From contig OY760650.2 of assembly GCA_963663845.2 (NCBI GenBank), positions 1,860,001-1,924,000 of the forward strand: DNA of 64,000 nt, given 5' to 3'. This DNA is from Versatilivorator sp963663845. GTDB lineage: Bacteria > Acidobacteriota > Terriglobia > Versatilivoradales > Versatilivoraceae. This document shows, one piece after another, positions 10,120 through 18,986 of the stretch. Position numbers and translations under genes: made by a program. Each line of letters opens with the position of its first letter. Within the stretch, counting starts at the first letter, position 1. The notes below the pieces were generated by a model that was not told the origin of the DNA, made no database searches, and saw nothing but the letters and a program-made list of their open reading frames with translations.

Positions 10120-11769
10120 ATGGGAAGCAATCATGGTGACGTGAGATTGACGAAGCCTACGTCCTTGACTCGCCGGCGTTTCCTGGGGTCGGCCGGCGCC
10201 ATGCTGGGAAGCTCCTGGCTGGCCGGGGTGCCGGGCTGCTCGGGAAGGCAGGAAGGGCTCGACTGGGCGCGCCGCAGGGTGGTGGAGCGTCGTCGGAGGC
10301 TGATCCTGGATGACGACGGGGACCTGGTCTACGACCCCGAGGCGGCCAAGGGAGCCGAGGCTTTTGTGGACCTGCGCGTCAAACCTGTCCTGGGGACCCC
10401 GGTGGACAGCATCGCTTGGTGCATCATGTGGGGCATCGCCCAGGGTCCGGGGCAGACCCGCTACTGGGAGACCCAGCAGCAGGACCGGCCGCTCAACGAG
10501 GCCATCCACGATCCGACGCCCATAATGGTGGAGGGCATCCACCGCATGGGCCTGGAGGTCTTCGGGTCGATCCGCATGAACGACACCCACGATGCTTTCG
10601 GGATGCCCGAGGGGAAGCTGGTCTATCCCCCCAAGCTGGCCCATCCCGAGTGGCTGCTGGGAGAGGAGAGCCAGAAAGGAAGCCCCTTCACCACCCTGGA
10701 GGCGGCCAGGTGGTCCGGCCTGAATTTCGCCCTGCCGGAAGTGCGGGAGGACCGGCTGTGGTGGGTCCGCCACAGCGCCGAGAACTACGACCTGGACGGG
10801 ATCGACCTGAACTTCTTCCGCATGCCCTGGTACTTCAAGCCGGGAGAGGAGGAGGCGGGAGCGCCTCTCATGAGCGACCTGGTCCGGGAGGCCCACCGCA
10901 TTGTGAGAAGGGTGTCGGAATCACGTCAAGGGCCCCTGCTTCTGGGCGTCAGGGTTCCGGGAACCTTGCAGGCCTGCAATCGCATCGGTCTGGACGTGGA
11001 GACCTGGCTCCAGCAGGGTTGGGTGGACCGGATGCTGATCGGCGGGGGATACACCGTCTTCACCAACCCGGCCCGGGAGTTGGTGGATATGGGCCACCGC
11101 CATGACGTCCCCGTCTACCCCTGCATCAACTGTGGCCTGAAGGTATTCGGTTCGGATGAGGCCATGCGGGGTGCGGCCTCCAATATCTTCTCGGCCGGAG
11201 CGGACGGGATCTACCTCTGGAACTACCACTACCGCCAGGTGCCGATGCTGGCCTACGGCCGGCCGGTTCCGGAGGCCTACGGGCTGCTGGAGGACATTGG
11301 GTCGGCCTCCAGCCTGCAGTTCCGGGACAAGCGCTTCGGGGTGGACTACATCCAGGATATCGGACCCTACGCCATCGCCAGCCATCCGGGGCAGCTTCCC
11401 CTGGAGCTGAGCCGGGGCAATCCGGGGCCGGCCGCCGCCGTCGAGTTGCCGGTGGGGGACGACCTGGAGGCCGCCGGGCGCTCGGGCCGTCCCGGCTCGG
11501 TCCGCCTGGAACTGGAGGTGGAAGGCCTGAACGGGGGCGAGCGCATCTCGGGCCGTCTCAATGGAGAAGGGTTGACCTTCAAAGTCGGCGAGCCCGGCGG
11601 AGAGGATGCTCCCGATGGCGTGAAGCGCCTCACCGGCCCGGTTCAGGCGGCAAGCGTCCGCCAGGGGGCGAATCGACTGGAGGTCTGGGTGGAAAAGGGC
11701 GGCAGGGGCCGAGATGGGCTGAGACTGGGCGGAGTCTGGCTCGCGGTCACCTACCCTCCGGCTGCCTGA
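10120..11769 (+). CDS. Tat-exported TIM-barrel glycoside-hydrolase-like protein
   Basis: This 549-aa protein starts at ATG 10120 (GGAGGA just upstream); a longer frame from 10087 only adds vapC remnant codons. A Tat signal TRRRFLGSAG...SWLAG is at about residues 18-35. The body looks like a GH10-like/TIM-barrel hydrolase: FGSIRMNDTHDAF, DLDGIDLNFFRMPWYF and VYPCINCGL. The last 100 residues look like a beta-sandwich. It is paralogous to the protein at 16906-18663, where the same strand reads GFELDFFRSPFLF. The substrate is unknown; neighbours (sialidase-like, CehA-like) suggest sugar or sugar-acid degradation. Gene is convergent with the sialidase-like gene. Confidence 0.7.
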   Translation: MGSNHGDVRLTKPTSLTRRRFLGSAGAMLGSSWLAGVPGCSGRQEGLDWARRRVVERRRRLILDDDGDLVYDPEAAKGAEAFVDLRVKPVLGTPVDSIAWCIMWGIAQGPGQTRYWETQQQDRPLNEAIHDPTPIMVEGIHRMGLEVFGSIRMNDTHDAFGMPEGKLVYPPKLAHPEWLLGEESQKGSPFTTLEAARWSGLNFALPEVREDRLWWVRHSAENYDLDGIDLNFFRMPWYFKPGEEEAGAPLMSDLVREAHRIVRRVSESRQGPLLLGVRVPGTLQACNRIGLDVETWLQQGWVDRMLIGGGYTVFTNPARELVDMGHRHDVPVYPCINCGLKVFGSDEAMRGAASNIFSAGADGIYLWNYHYRQVPMLAYGRPVPEAYGLLEDIGSASSLQFRDKRFGVDYIQDIGPYAIASHPGQLPLELSRGNPGPAAAVELPVGDDLEAAGRSGRPGSVRLELEVEGLNGGERISGRLNGEGLTFKVGEPGGEDAPDGVKRLTGPVQAASVRQGANRLEVWVEKGGRGRDGLRLGGVWLAVTYPPAA

Positions 11770-11812
11770 CCGGGAGCACGGCGCAGCCGCTCGGCTGCTG
11801 AGCAAGGCGCGC

Positions 11813-13999
11813 TCAGGGCCGGCGGTAGATGGACACGATCCCCCCGTGGGCGTCGTGGAGCCAGAATGACTTGTCGTCGATCACGCCGGCCCGGGCCGAG
11901 AAGTAGGTGGCCGGCAGCACGTAGTTCCAGGTGTGGCCGTAGTTGTAGGTGACCGCCAGTCCCCAGCCGCAGGTGTTCTGTGCCGACAGGGCGATGCCCC
12001 CGTCCGGCAGCCGCAGTCCGGCCGTCACTCCGGCCGCGGCCGTGGTTTGGGGCGGGCTCCAGGTCCTTCCCCGGTCGGTGCTGAGGGTTCGGGAGATGAA
12101 GGCCCTCATTACCGGGACGTAGCTGCGGTTCTCACTGCGGAGAAAGGCCACCCAGATGTCGTCGGAAAGGGCCATGACCTGGGTCTCGCTGTAGGCGGTG
12201 TAGCGGTTCTTGCGGTCGTAGGCGATGGTGCTCCAGTCGCCCCAGGACGCGCCTCCGTCGTGGGACCTCACCAGGGCGGAGACATAGAGGGAGACCGACA
12301 TGTCGTCGGGGTTCAGGTAGCCGTATACGGGAGCCACCAGGGTTCCGTCCGGCTCTTCGAAGGCCACGCCTCCCAGGTGCACGGCGGCAGCCAGCGGCAC
12401 CGGGTCCTCCACCTTTGCCTGTTTCCAGGTCTTTCCCCGATCATCGGAATAAGAGCCCTGCAAACGCGTCCGGTAGTGGAGTCCGTCGATCGACTTCCAG
12501 ACCCAGTAGCCGCGCTCCCGCCCCAGGATCCTGCCGGGTCCGTGCTGGTGGGGAACGGTGTATTGGGCTCTGAGGCGTATCCAGCGCCCCGACTCCAGCA
12601 CCAGGGTCACGTCGTTGGGCGGCTGCCCGACCTTTTGGCGCCACTCCTCCTCGGGCCATCTCTCGGCCAGGGTCCATTGTCCGTTCGGCTCGCCGTGGGC
12701 CCCTGAAGGTTCGGTGGACGGGGCCGAGGGTTCCCGCACCCGCTTCATGACGATGGTCTCGATCCGCTCCTTCTCGATGGGAAGGTCCACTTCGTGGGGC
12801 GGATCGGTGTAGCCGCTGCCTTTTTGCCGCTGTCCCAGCACCAGCATCAAGCGGTCCTCGTCCAGAGCCAGGCCGGAAGAAAACCCGTAGTGGCCGGCCT
12901 TCCAGTCCCCTTCCAGGTTGGGGACCACCGGCGGCAGCGGAATGGGGTCCCGGGCCCAGCCGCCGCCCCAGCCGCTGGGTCCGTAGCCCGGCAGCCAGTT
13001 GTGTTCCACGAAGGGGGTCCGGTGACGGATGGTTCGAAAGCCGTCTTCGCTGAACATGACTTCCATGCTGCCCCAGGCCGACCAGAGGGCGAAGGAGCAG
13101 GCCACCGCGCCATCGCCCATGGGGGTCAGGCTGGCCCAGGAGCCGACGCACAGAGGCTCCGGTGGGGTCCAGCTCTTGCCCTGGTCGCTGCTGTAGGAGC
13201 GCACCAGCGTCTGTGGAATATCCAGGGGTAGCCCGGGACGTTTCTTCAATTGCCTTTCTGTGAGGACCGCCAGCCAGGTCCCGTCCTCCAGCGGAAGCAC
13301 CGCCGGAAACTCGAAGCTGAGGTCCGCCTCCGGGCCGGGAACCGCGATCGGCATCCAATCCCCCCAGCTCTTGCCGCCGTCGGTGGACTGCAGCAGTCCC
13401 GATCGCAGCCGGGTGGCCGCCAGGTCTTCCCGGCTGGCGGCCCCGTGGACCGGCATCAGCACCCGCCCGCCCGCCTCGAAGGGCCTTCCATAGGGCGTGG
13501 CCCAGATGAGGGGTCGGATCCCCAGGGGCTCACTGGCCGTCCAGGTCTCGCCGTGGTCCTCGGAGGCCAGCAGCCGCAGCCGGCTCCTGGCGGCGCCGTG
13601 GTTCAGCTCGGCGAAGGGAGCGATGATGCGGCCGGATGCCAGGGTGGTGAGGGTGCCCATGGCCCGGGGCTCGCCCTGGCGGCCTTCGAAGACCGTCTCC
13701 GGATAGAACCACCAGTCCCCGTCCCGGGTCCGGCGGACCAGGTGGAGTTCTCCCGCACCGTCCCGCTCCTGTTGCGCCGTCTGGTGGGTATACAGGATCA
13801 TCAGCCGGCCCTCAGCGTTGCGGGTGACCCCGGCATAACGGGCGCGCCTCTCCGAAAGGTAGACGAAGCTGCGCTGGTCCCGCTTCCAGTTCTCCGCCCC
13901 GTTGCTTCCTGCCGGGGTCCGGTCGTCCGAGGTCGGCACGCAGGCGGCAAGGGCCAGGCAGAGAAGCAGGGCCAGACTGGATTTGGCTGAGGGAGTCAT
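11813..13999 (-). CDS. Double-propeller sialidase-like lipoprotein
   Basis: This 728-aa protein starts at ATG 13999, chosen because it gives a lipoprotein signal (SLALLLCLALAAC) at once; the frame is open 43 codons further upstream. It has many Asp-box motifs of sialidase/BNR propellers (SEDHGETW, STDGGKSWG, SSDQGKSW, SDDRGKTW, SHDGGASW, STDRGRTW). They fall in two blocks, about residues 50-400 and 490-725, so two propellers appear joined in one chain. True sialidases also carry an arginine triad and an FRIP motif; FRIP is not seen. It may act on sialic acids, related sugars, or only bind. Next upstream on this strand is a CehA-like gene beyond repeats. Confidence 0.75.
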   Translation of the reverse strand: MTPSAKSSLALLLCLALAACVPTSDDRTPAGSNGAENWKRDQRSFVYLSERRARYAGVTRNAEGRLMILYTHQTAQQERDGAGELHLVRRTRDGDWWFYPETVFEGRQGEPRAMGTLTTLASGRIIAPFAELNHGAARSRLRLLASEDHGETWTASEPLGIRPLIWATPYGRPFEAGGRVLMPVHGAASREDLAATRLRSGLLQSTDGGKSWGDWMPIAVPGPEADLSFEFPAVLPLEDGTWLAVLTERQLKKRPGLPLDIPQTLVRSYSSDQGKSWTPPEPLCVGSWASLTPMGDGAVACSFALWSAWGSMEVMFSEDGFRTIRHRTPFVEHNWLPGYGPSGWGGGWARDPIPLPPVVPNLEGDWKAGHYGFSSGLALDEDRLMLVLGQRQKGSGYTDPPHEVDLPIEKERIETIVMKRVREPSAPSTEPSGAHGEPNGQWTLAERWPEEEWRQKVGQPPNDVTLVLESGRWIRLRAQYTVPHQHGPGRILGRERGYWVWKSIDGLHYRTRLQGSYSDDRGKTWKQAKVEDPVPLAAAVHLGGVAFEEPDGTLVAPVYGYLNPDDMSVSLYVSALVRSHDGGASWGDWSTIAYDRKNRYTAYSETQVMALSDDIWVAFLRSENRSYVPVMRAFISRTLSTDRGRTWSPPQTTAAAGVTAGLRLPDGGIALSAQNTCGWGLAVTYNYGHTWNYVLPATYFSARAGVIDDKSFWLHDAHGGIVSIYRRP

Positions 14000-14056
14000 G
14001 GCATTCCTCAGTCTTCGTGTCGATTCGTGTTCATTGGTGGTTCGTCTTTGTTCAAC

Positions 14057-14259
14057 GAGCCTTCTGCAAAATTTCCAATCCCGAAAGACATGGAGGCGGC
14101 AAAGGTGAAGGGCTGGCAACTCCAGCATTCACCACAAAAAGCACAAAAGGCACAAAATGAGTTGCTTGATTGCGAGTCTTGACGATCGGAGGGTTCCTTT
14201 TTGTGCCTTCTGTGGCCATTCCCTGAAAAGATCCCTCTACCGATTCTTGCAAACGCTTC
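14057..14259. repeat. Interspersed repeat, family 2, copy 1
   Basis: This AT-richer element of about 200 bp starts GAGCCTTCTGCAAAATTTC and ends GATTCTTGCAAACGCTTC, imperfect terminal inverted repeats. The interior has a characteristic ACCACAAAAAGCACAAAAGG stretch and the complementary TTTTTGTGCCTTCTGTGG. Other copies are at 21571 (right end lost) and 59643 (complete). It has no coding potential and resembles a MITE. Just left (14010-14050) is a fragment of another short repeat (ATTCGTGTTCATT) also found near 29325 and 36690. Confidence 0.75.
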
Positions 14260-14271
14260 ATTCCAGATAAA

Positions 14272-14516
14272 CAAGCACGTTCCCCATTGCAGTATCGTGG
14301 GTTAGGGGAGAGCTGCGAAGCTGCGGTTGGCGTGGGTATCCGGCGCGACGCCCCCTACAAGCCATCCTTATAGAGCTGCGAAGCAGCGCCCGCATGTAGC
14401 CCCAGGCGGAAGCCTGGGGTCGTATGAGCCCTGCACTGCCACAGCCGCGAATGCGGCGAATAGAAAGCACCCTTCCCGAAAAGCACTGCCTCTCGAGCCC
14501 TTTGCAAAAGGCTCAA
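14272..14516. repeat. Interspersed repeat, family 3, copy 1
   Basis: This segment of about 245 bp starts GCACGTTCCCCATTGCAGTA and ends in CTTTGCAAAAGGCTC; it is repeated at 21733-21977 with high identity. It contains GAGAGCTGCGAAGCTGCGG and the short internal hairpin CCCAGGCGGAAGCCTGGGG. It directly follows family 2 in both places, so the two travel together or one inserted in the other. Non-coding. Confidence 0.75.
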
Positions 14517-14523
14517 CGATCGT

Positions 14524-16707
14524 TTATTCCCCCTCGCACACCCGGCGGTAGAAGTCCATGCCCTGGCGGATGGTGGCCAGAGCCTGGTCCTTCCGTTCCC
14601 GGTTCTCGAACCAGGCTTCCTCGCGGGCCCACTGCTCCAGCGGCTTCAGGAAGTCGAGCCAATAGCATGCGCTCTCGGGGTCGGCCAGCCCCCGTCCCGC
14701 GTAGTCGACATATACCGGGTTGGCGTGGGCGAACAGGGGATGGGTCCAGATGGAGGTTTCCTCGGGAGATCCCCCCATGCTGCGAGCCGCGATCCACAGG
14801 CTTTGGCCGGCCGGGTAGTCGAGGCTGAGCTCCGCGCGGCGCCCCAGGTCTTGCGCCGGGACGCCGGCCGCCACCTTGCCGTTGACCACGATCTCCAGCC
14901 GCTCGAAGGGCCTCAGCGAGCGCGCCCGGGCCTGGATGCGGAGGGCCTTGGGGGCGCTGAGCGTCAATGTGTCCCCGGGTCCCCGGCCGTCCACCGAGAG
15001 GCTGACCATGGGTCCGTTGGTCACGAAGGAGCGGCCCCGGCGCAGTCCTTCCATCCAGGCGGGGTAGGTGAGGGGGCCGTCCAGCTTGACGTAGACCCGC
15101 TGGTGCCCCACCGGCTCCTCGGGCCCGATGCGGTCGGTTCCGGCGGTGGCGGGCAAGCGGAAGCCGCAGTTCAACAGGTGGTACCAGAGCTTGAGGGTTT
15201 GCGGCAGCCGGGTGTGGGTCAGGATGTCGGCGGTGTCGATCTCGCCGAACACCATGTCGACGGGGAACTCCAGTTGAGCGGGACGCAGGTGGGCCCAGTT
15301 CACCAGTCCTCCCTGCCGGTGGGTCTCCCGCATGGCGTCCAGCACCAGGGCGTCGGGCCAGCCGGCCTGGCCGCTACGGGGAAACCCCTTGCGGGAGGGC
15401 CTCAGGTAGGAATAGCGGTAGACGGTAGTCTCGGGAACGGCCAGTCCGCCGGTGGAGATGGGCTCCACCAGCTTCTTGAGGCTGAGAAGGCTGACGTGGC
15501 CCAGGGTCTGGTTGCGGTACTCCTGGTTGTAGTAGACCAGGTGCCGGGGATCGGAGATCGGGTCCAGCTCGCCCCGGAAGTGCTCGGCGGAGTAGGTCTT
15601 CCCCATGTGTTCCAGCACGAGAACATGGCCGACCCGCAGGTCCTCCGCCTGCATCTCGAACAGCGCGCTGGGCGGGTCCAGCATGTGGATGTGGGTGTCT
15701 CCGGAATGCCATCCCTCCCGCTCCATGTGGGCCCAGCGCTCCAGCGCAAAGGTGCGCCGAAGGGTCCGGCCGGCCTCCAGCTCCAGCTCCTCGTCGATGG
15801 GGAGATACTCCAGGCCTCGCCGGATGGAAATCCGGATCTTGCCGGCCGGAGCGCGCAGGCGGAAGTTTGCGGAGGCGTAGCTCCAGCGGGCGGGGTCCCT
15901 CCGCGGACGCAGAACCAGGCCGTAGGCGGCCTCCAGCGGCGCCCGGTAGCGCCCGCCGGCGTCGGTCACTCGAATCCGGCCGATGGTGGCGGCGCCGCCC
16001 TCCGACTCCACCAGCCGCCCCTCCAGCAGGCCCGATTCCGCCACCCGGAAGGGGAGGCGCCAGGCCGCGCTCGTTCCCTCCGACGTCACTGAAAGACAGG
16101 CCGCGCCCTCGCCGGTCTCCGGGGCATCGATATGAGCCAGCAGATGGCGGGTGGACGAGGGTGCCAGCTCCAGGGTGTCCACCTCCAGCCTCAGGCCGGA
16201 ACTGCGGAGCGTGAGCATTCTGCTCTCGGAGGCGGCGTTGTGGAGCGTGAGCAGAAGCGGCTGCGGGATTTCCCGGTAGAGGTCGAGCCGGGGAAGACTG
16301 TCGAGATCGAAGTCCTGTGGGCCCACCTCGACCCGAATGCGGGGCCAGTCCAGGGATGCTTCCAGAGCGGCAAAGGCCTCCCCGGCTTCCTGGCGGCTTC
16401 TGGGCAGCAGCCGCTTCCGGTCGGCTTGGGGCAGGCGGGTGGTCTCCTGCAGGATGTCGTAGGCGTTGAGGGCTTTGAGGACGGCGGCGTAGAGCTTGCC
16501 CTCTAGCTGGAAGCGATTGCCCACCGCCTGGTAGACGTTGCCCACTGCCTCGGGCCTGATCTCGTGGCTGAAGATGGCGTAGAGATCCTGCAGGGCGGCG
16601 GGGGCGCCGGCCGGATTGGGGTCCGGCGGCGCTTCCTTGCGATGGCAGAAGGCTGCCAGGCCGAGCAGCAGCAGAGCCAGCAGGAGTTGACGGTGGCGGC
16701 TCTCCAT
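14524..16707 (-). CDS. CehA/McbA-like PHP-type metallohydrolase, exported
   Basis: This 727-aa protein starts at ATG 16707, giving the signal HRQLLLALLLLGLAAFC (lipoprotein-like cysteine at 21). After beta-sandwich domains of about 300 residues comes HSGDTHIH (334-341), the metal-binding HxH of PHP/CehA-type hydrolases, with later LVNWAHLRP and ATAGTDRIG as probable further ligands. CehA-type proteins hydrolyse phosphoester or carbamate bonds; the substrate here is unknown. The C-terminal part (WIAARSMGG and beyond) looks like a carbohydrate-binding-type domain. Lies between the sialidase-like and Tat GH-like genes, all on the minus strand. Confidence 0.72.
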   Translation of the reverse strand: MESRHRQLLLALLLLGLAAFCHRKEAPPDPNPAGAPAALQDLYAIFSHEIRPEAVGNVYQAVGNRFQLEGKLYAAVLKALNAYDILQETTRLPQADRKRLLPRSRQEAGEAFAALEASLDWPRIRVEVGPQDFDLDSLPRLDLYREIPQPLLLTLHNAASESRMLTLRSSGLRLEVDTLELAPSSTRHLLAHIDAPETGEGAACLSVTSEGTSAAWRLPFRVAESGLLEGRLVESEGGAATIGRIRVTDAGGRYRAPLEAAYGLVLRPRRDPARWSYASANFRLRAPAGKIRISIRRGLEYLPIDEELELEAGRTLRRTFALERWAHMEREGWHSGDTHIHMLDPPSALFEMQAEDLRVGHVLVLEHMGKTYSAEHFRGELDPISDPRHLVYYNQEYRNQTLGHVSLLSLKKLVEPISTGGLAVPETTVYRYSYLRPSRKGFPRSGQAGWPDALVLDAMRETHRQGGLVNWAHLRPAQLEFPVDMVFGEIDTADILTHTRLPQTLKLWYHLLNCGFRLPATAGTDRIGPEEPVGHQRVYVKLDGPLTYPAWMEGLRRGRSFVTNGPMVSLSVDGRGPGDTLTLSAPKALRIQARARSLRPFERLEIVVNGKVAAGVPAQDLGRRAELSLDYPAGQSLWIAARSMGGSPEETSIWTHPLFAHANPVYVDYAGRGLADPESACYWLDFLKPLEQWAREEAWFENRERKDQALATIRQGMDFYRRVCEGE

Positions 16708-16766
16708 GGGCGATCCAGTGAAGCCTTGTTCGACCTTCTGCGACTCCCCCCGCAAGGCCGGAATCC

Positions 16767-16865
16767 GATTGGGCGTCCACAAGGGACGCCCCTACTGTTT
16801 TTCCCTTGTCAGCGATTCAAATGCCCCGCCGCCAGCCGCCGTAGGGGCAACCCTTGTGGTTGCCC
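16767..16865. repeat. GTAGGGGC-type inverted repeat element
   Basis: Two imperfect copies of one motif face each other: a GGGACGCCCCTAC end near 16783-16796 and GTAGGGGCAACCCTTG from 16840. A related pair with arms in the opposite layout is at 36282-36366. Non-coding, between the CehA-like gene and the Tat GH-like gene. Confidence 0.55.
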
Positions 16866-16905
16866 GCTTATCCAAGGGCAGCCCCCGTCGAACCAGGTCC
16901 GGCCG

Positions 16906-18663
16906 TCATGCCCCCGTCAGTTCCGGGAGGCTCAAACGCCCGTCCACCAGGGTGACGTAGGGATCGAGCCGGGCATGCCGCTCCAGCAGCTTGATCTCCA
17001 GGTGGTTCTCGCCGGGACGGAGATCGGCGGGCTCCAGCTCGAACTCGAATTCGTGGCTGTCCTTGAGGATGATTCCGGCAAAGGCCTTGGGATCGGGTTG
17101 GATCGGCTTGCCGTTCCAGGCGAATTCCAGGCGGTCCTCGGGACCGAGATCCACGATGCGGACCCAGGCGCGCGGAGACCCCTTGGGCTTGGACCGGCTG
17201 AGATCGTCGGCGATGTCGAAGGCGACCTTGTGGCCGATGCCGTCGCTGGAGAGCCCGATCATCATGGGGGTTTGTCCGGGCCACTCGGCGTGGCCGAAGG
17301 TCCCGGTCAGGATGCTCCCGGTGTGGGGGCTGCCGTCCAGCAGGTACTTCTTGGCACCGTTCCTGACCAGGTCGGGATCGACCAGGTCGTGGGTGAAGCT
17401 CAGGTCCAGGGGATTTTCTCCGGGCCGGTGATAGTGGGGCATGCGGTAGAAGTAGTTCCAGAACTGGATGCCCGTAATCCCGGAGGAGAAGGCCCGGTGG
17501 GTGGCCGCCCGCAGCGATTCCCGGCCTTCCCGGGTGGGCCGGGCGTGGGTGAAGCAGGCCAGAGCGGGGATGCCGTGCTTGGCGCCCAACCCGGACAGCT
17601 CCTTCCAGGGTGTGCTGAAGGGGGAGAGTCCGTTGCTGACCACCACCATGTCCAGCAACCCCTCCTCGAACCAGACCGGCAGATCGATCCCGATGCGCAG
17701 GCAGAGGTCGACGGTGGCCGGGACCCGGGCCGAAAGGAAGATGGGCCGGCCTCGCTTGGCCGCCTGCTCGTCAGCGACCCGGCGGATGCGGCGGATCAGT
17801 TCGGTCATCACGTGGCGCTGCACGTAGGCTTCATAGATGGGAAAGAGGAAGGGAGACCGGAAGAAGTCCAGCTCGAAGCCGTCCAGGTCGTACTGCGTGA
17901 GGGTCTCGGCGGCCAGGTTGAAGATGAGGTCCCGGTAGGGGCCGATGGCGTAGTTGCCGGCGCTGGCCTGCATGTACTGGAAGCTGGTGTCGGGATGGGA
18001 GGCGTGGCGATCGCCGATCAGCCACTCGGGGTGCTTCAGCTTCCACTTGGGCGTGTAGAAGTAGGGCTCGGCCGGATGGTCCTTGGGAAGAGGGGAGGGC
18101 TTGTCGAGGCCGATCCGGTCGCCCCAGCGGTCGTGGTGATCGTTCATGCGAAGGCGCAGGAACACGTCCAGGCCGGCCTGGTGCCCTCCGTCGCACATGA
18201 GCGCCAGGGGGTCGTGTCCCGCCTCGCACAGCCGCTGCACGGCTTGCATCATCCGCAGCGTGTTGCCGCTCTTCAGCACGCGCTGTTCCTCGCCGATGAT
18301 GGGGTAGAGCTTGGAGCAGTGGGTGGTGCCGCCGGCGTGGTTGATCCCGAAGGCGTACATGCTGACGGCCGAGTCCTTGAGCGCCCCGATGGAGCCCTCC
18401 ACCAGTCCCTCCGGGCTGGGGGGCCAGGGCATGCGCAGCAGCGGGTCTCCGATGTCCTGCAAGACCACCCGGTAGTCTTGCGGCCGTTTCCCGGTGAAGG
18501 ACGTTCCGGGCCTGCGGGTCTTCTTCAGGGGCGTGGCGGCCGCGGGCGCCGCGGCCGACCCGGGCGCCGCGGGGTTGAGGCCCAGGGCGGTGCCTGCCAG
18601 GACGGTGGTTCGCAGGAACCGGCGGCGCGAAACGTTGTTGGTGGAATCTTTCCTGTCAGGCAT
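16906..18663 (-). CDS. Tat-exported TIM-barrel hydrolase-like protein, paralogue
   Basis: This 585-aa protein has a Tat signal (SRRRFLRTTVLAGTALGL, residues 12-29). The body has LDVFLRLRMNDHHDRWG, LDGFELDFFRSPFLF, RVPATVDLCLRIGIDLPVW and HGIPALACFTH, aligning along its length with the 549-aa protein at 10120, so the two are paralogues. The acidic strand GFELDFFR is a candidate catalytic site by analogy with GH10-like barrels; the exact family and substrate are unknown. The C-terminal 120 residues form a separate beta-rich domain. GGAGG precedes the ATG. Confidence 0.7.
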   Translation of the reverse strand: MPDRKDSTNNVSRRRFLRTTVLAGTALGLNPAAPGSAAAPAAATPLKKTRRPGTSFTGKRPQDYRVVLQDIGDPLLRMPWPPSPEGLVEGSIGALKDSAVSMYAFGINHAGGTTHCSKLYPIIGEEQRVLKSGNTLRMMQAVQRLCEAGHDPLALMCDGGHQAGLDVFLRLRMNDHHDRWGDRIGLDKPSPLPKDHPAEPYFYTPKWKLKHPEWLIGDRHASHPDTSFQYMQASAGNYAIGPYRDLIFNLAAETLTQYDLDGFELDFFRSPFLFPIYEAYVQRHVMTELIRRIRRVADEQAAKRGRPIFLSARVPATVDLCLRIGIDLPVWFEEGLLDMVVVSNGLSPFSTPWKELSGLGAKHGIPALACFTHARPTREGRESLRAATHRAFSSGITGIQFWNYFYRMPHYHRPGENPLDLSFTHDLVDPDLVRNGAKKYLLDGSPHTGSILTGTFGHAEWPGQTPMMIGLSSDGIGHKVAFDIADDLSRSKPKGSPRAWVRIVDLGPEDRLEFAWNGKPIQPDPKAFAGIILKDSHEFEFELEPADLRPGENHLEIKLLERHARLDPYVTLVDGRLSLPELTGA

Positions 18664-18986
18664 GCATCCTCCCGGTTGAATTAATGGGTTGGCCGGCTTG
18701 CATTGGAATTGGCTTTCGTGCTTGACTCACTCTGTTTGCCGGAGCGGGCGCAAGCGAGTCAGCCTCCGGCCGGCTGGCCGGACACGGTTGCGCAGGCTTG
18801 GCCGGCGCCCTCGGGAACGCCGGCCTGCCGCCCGCAACTGCCGGCGGCCTGCAGCGCCATCCCGGCCGGCTTCCGGCAAACTCGAAGGTCTGTCTGGACC
18901 GCAAAGGACAGCCATTCTAACAGAGAAACGCCGGTGGGAAGCCGGTTTCTACCGGCTGGACCCCGACCGGAAAAGGGACCGGAACC
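18664..18986. other. Divergent intergenic region
   Basis: These 323 bases separate a minus-strand and a plus-strand gene and must hold both promoters. No clear promoter boxes can be picked. GC-rich inverted repeats are common (CCGGCCGGCTGGCCGG near 18770), and a perfect 7-bp hairpin AGCCGGT-TTCT-ACCGGCT lies at 18940-18957, just upstream of the oxidase start. Confidence 0.4.

Noticed and set aside
16564..18684. A 706-codon plus-strand frame opposite the Tat hydrolase
   Set aside because: Shadow of a gene with a clear Tat signal and paralogue; no motif in the antisense frame.
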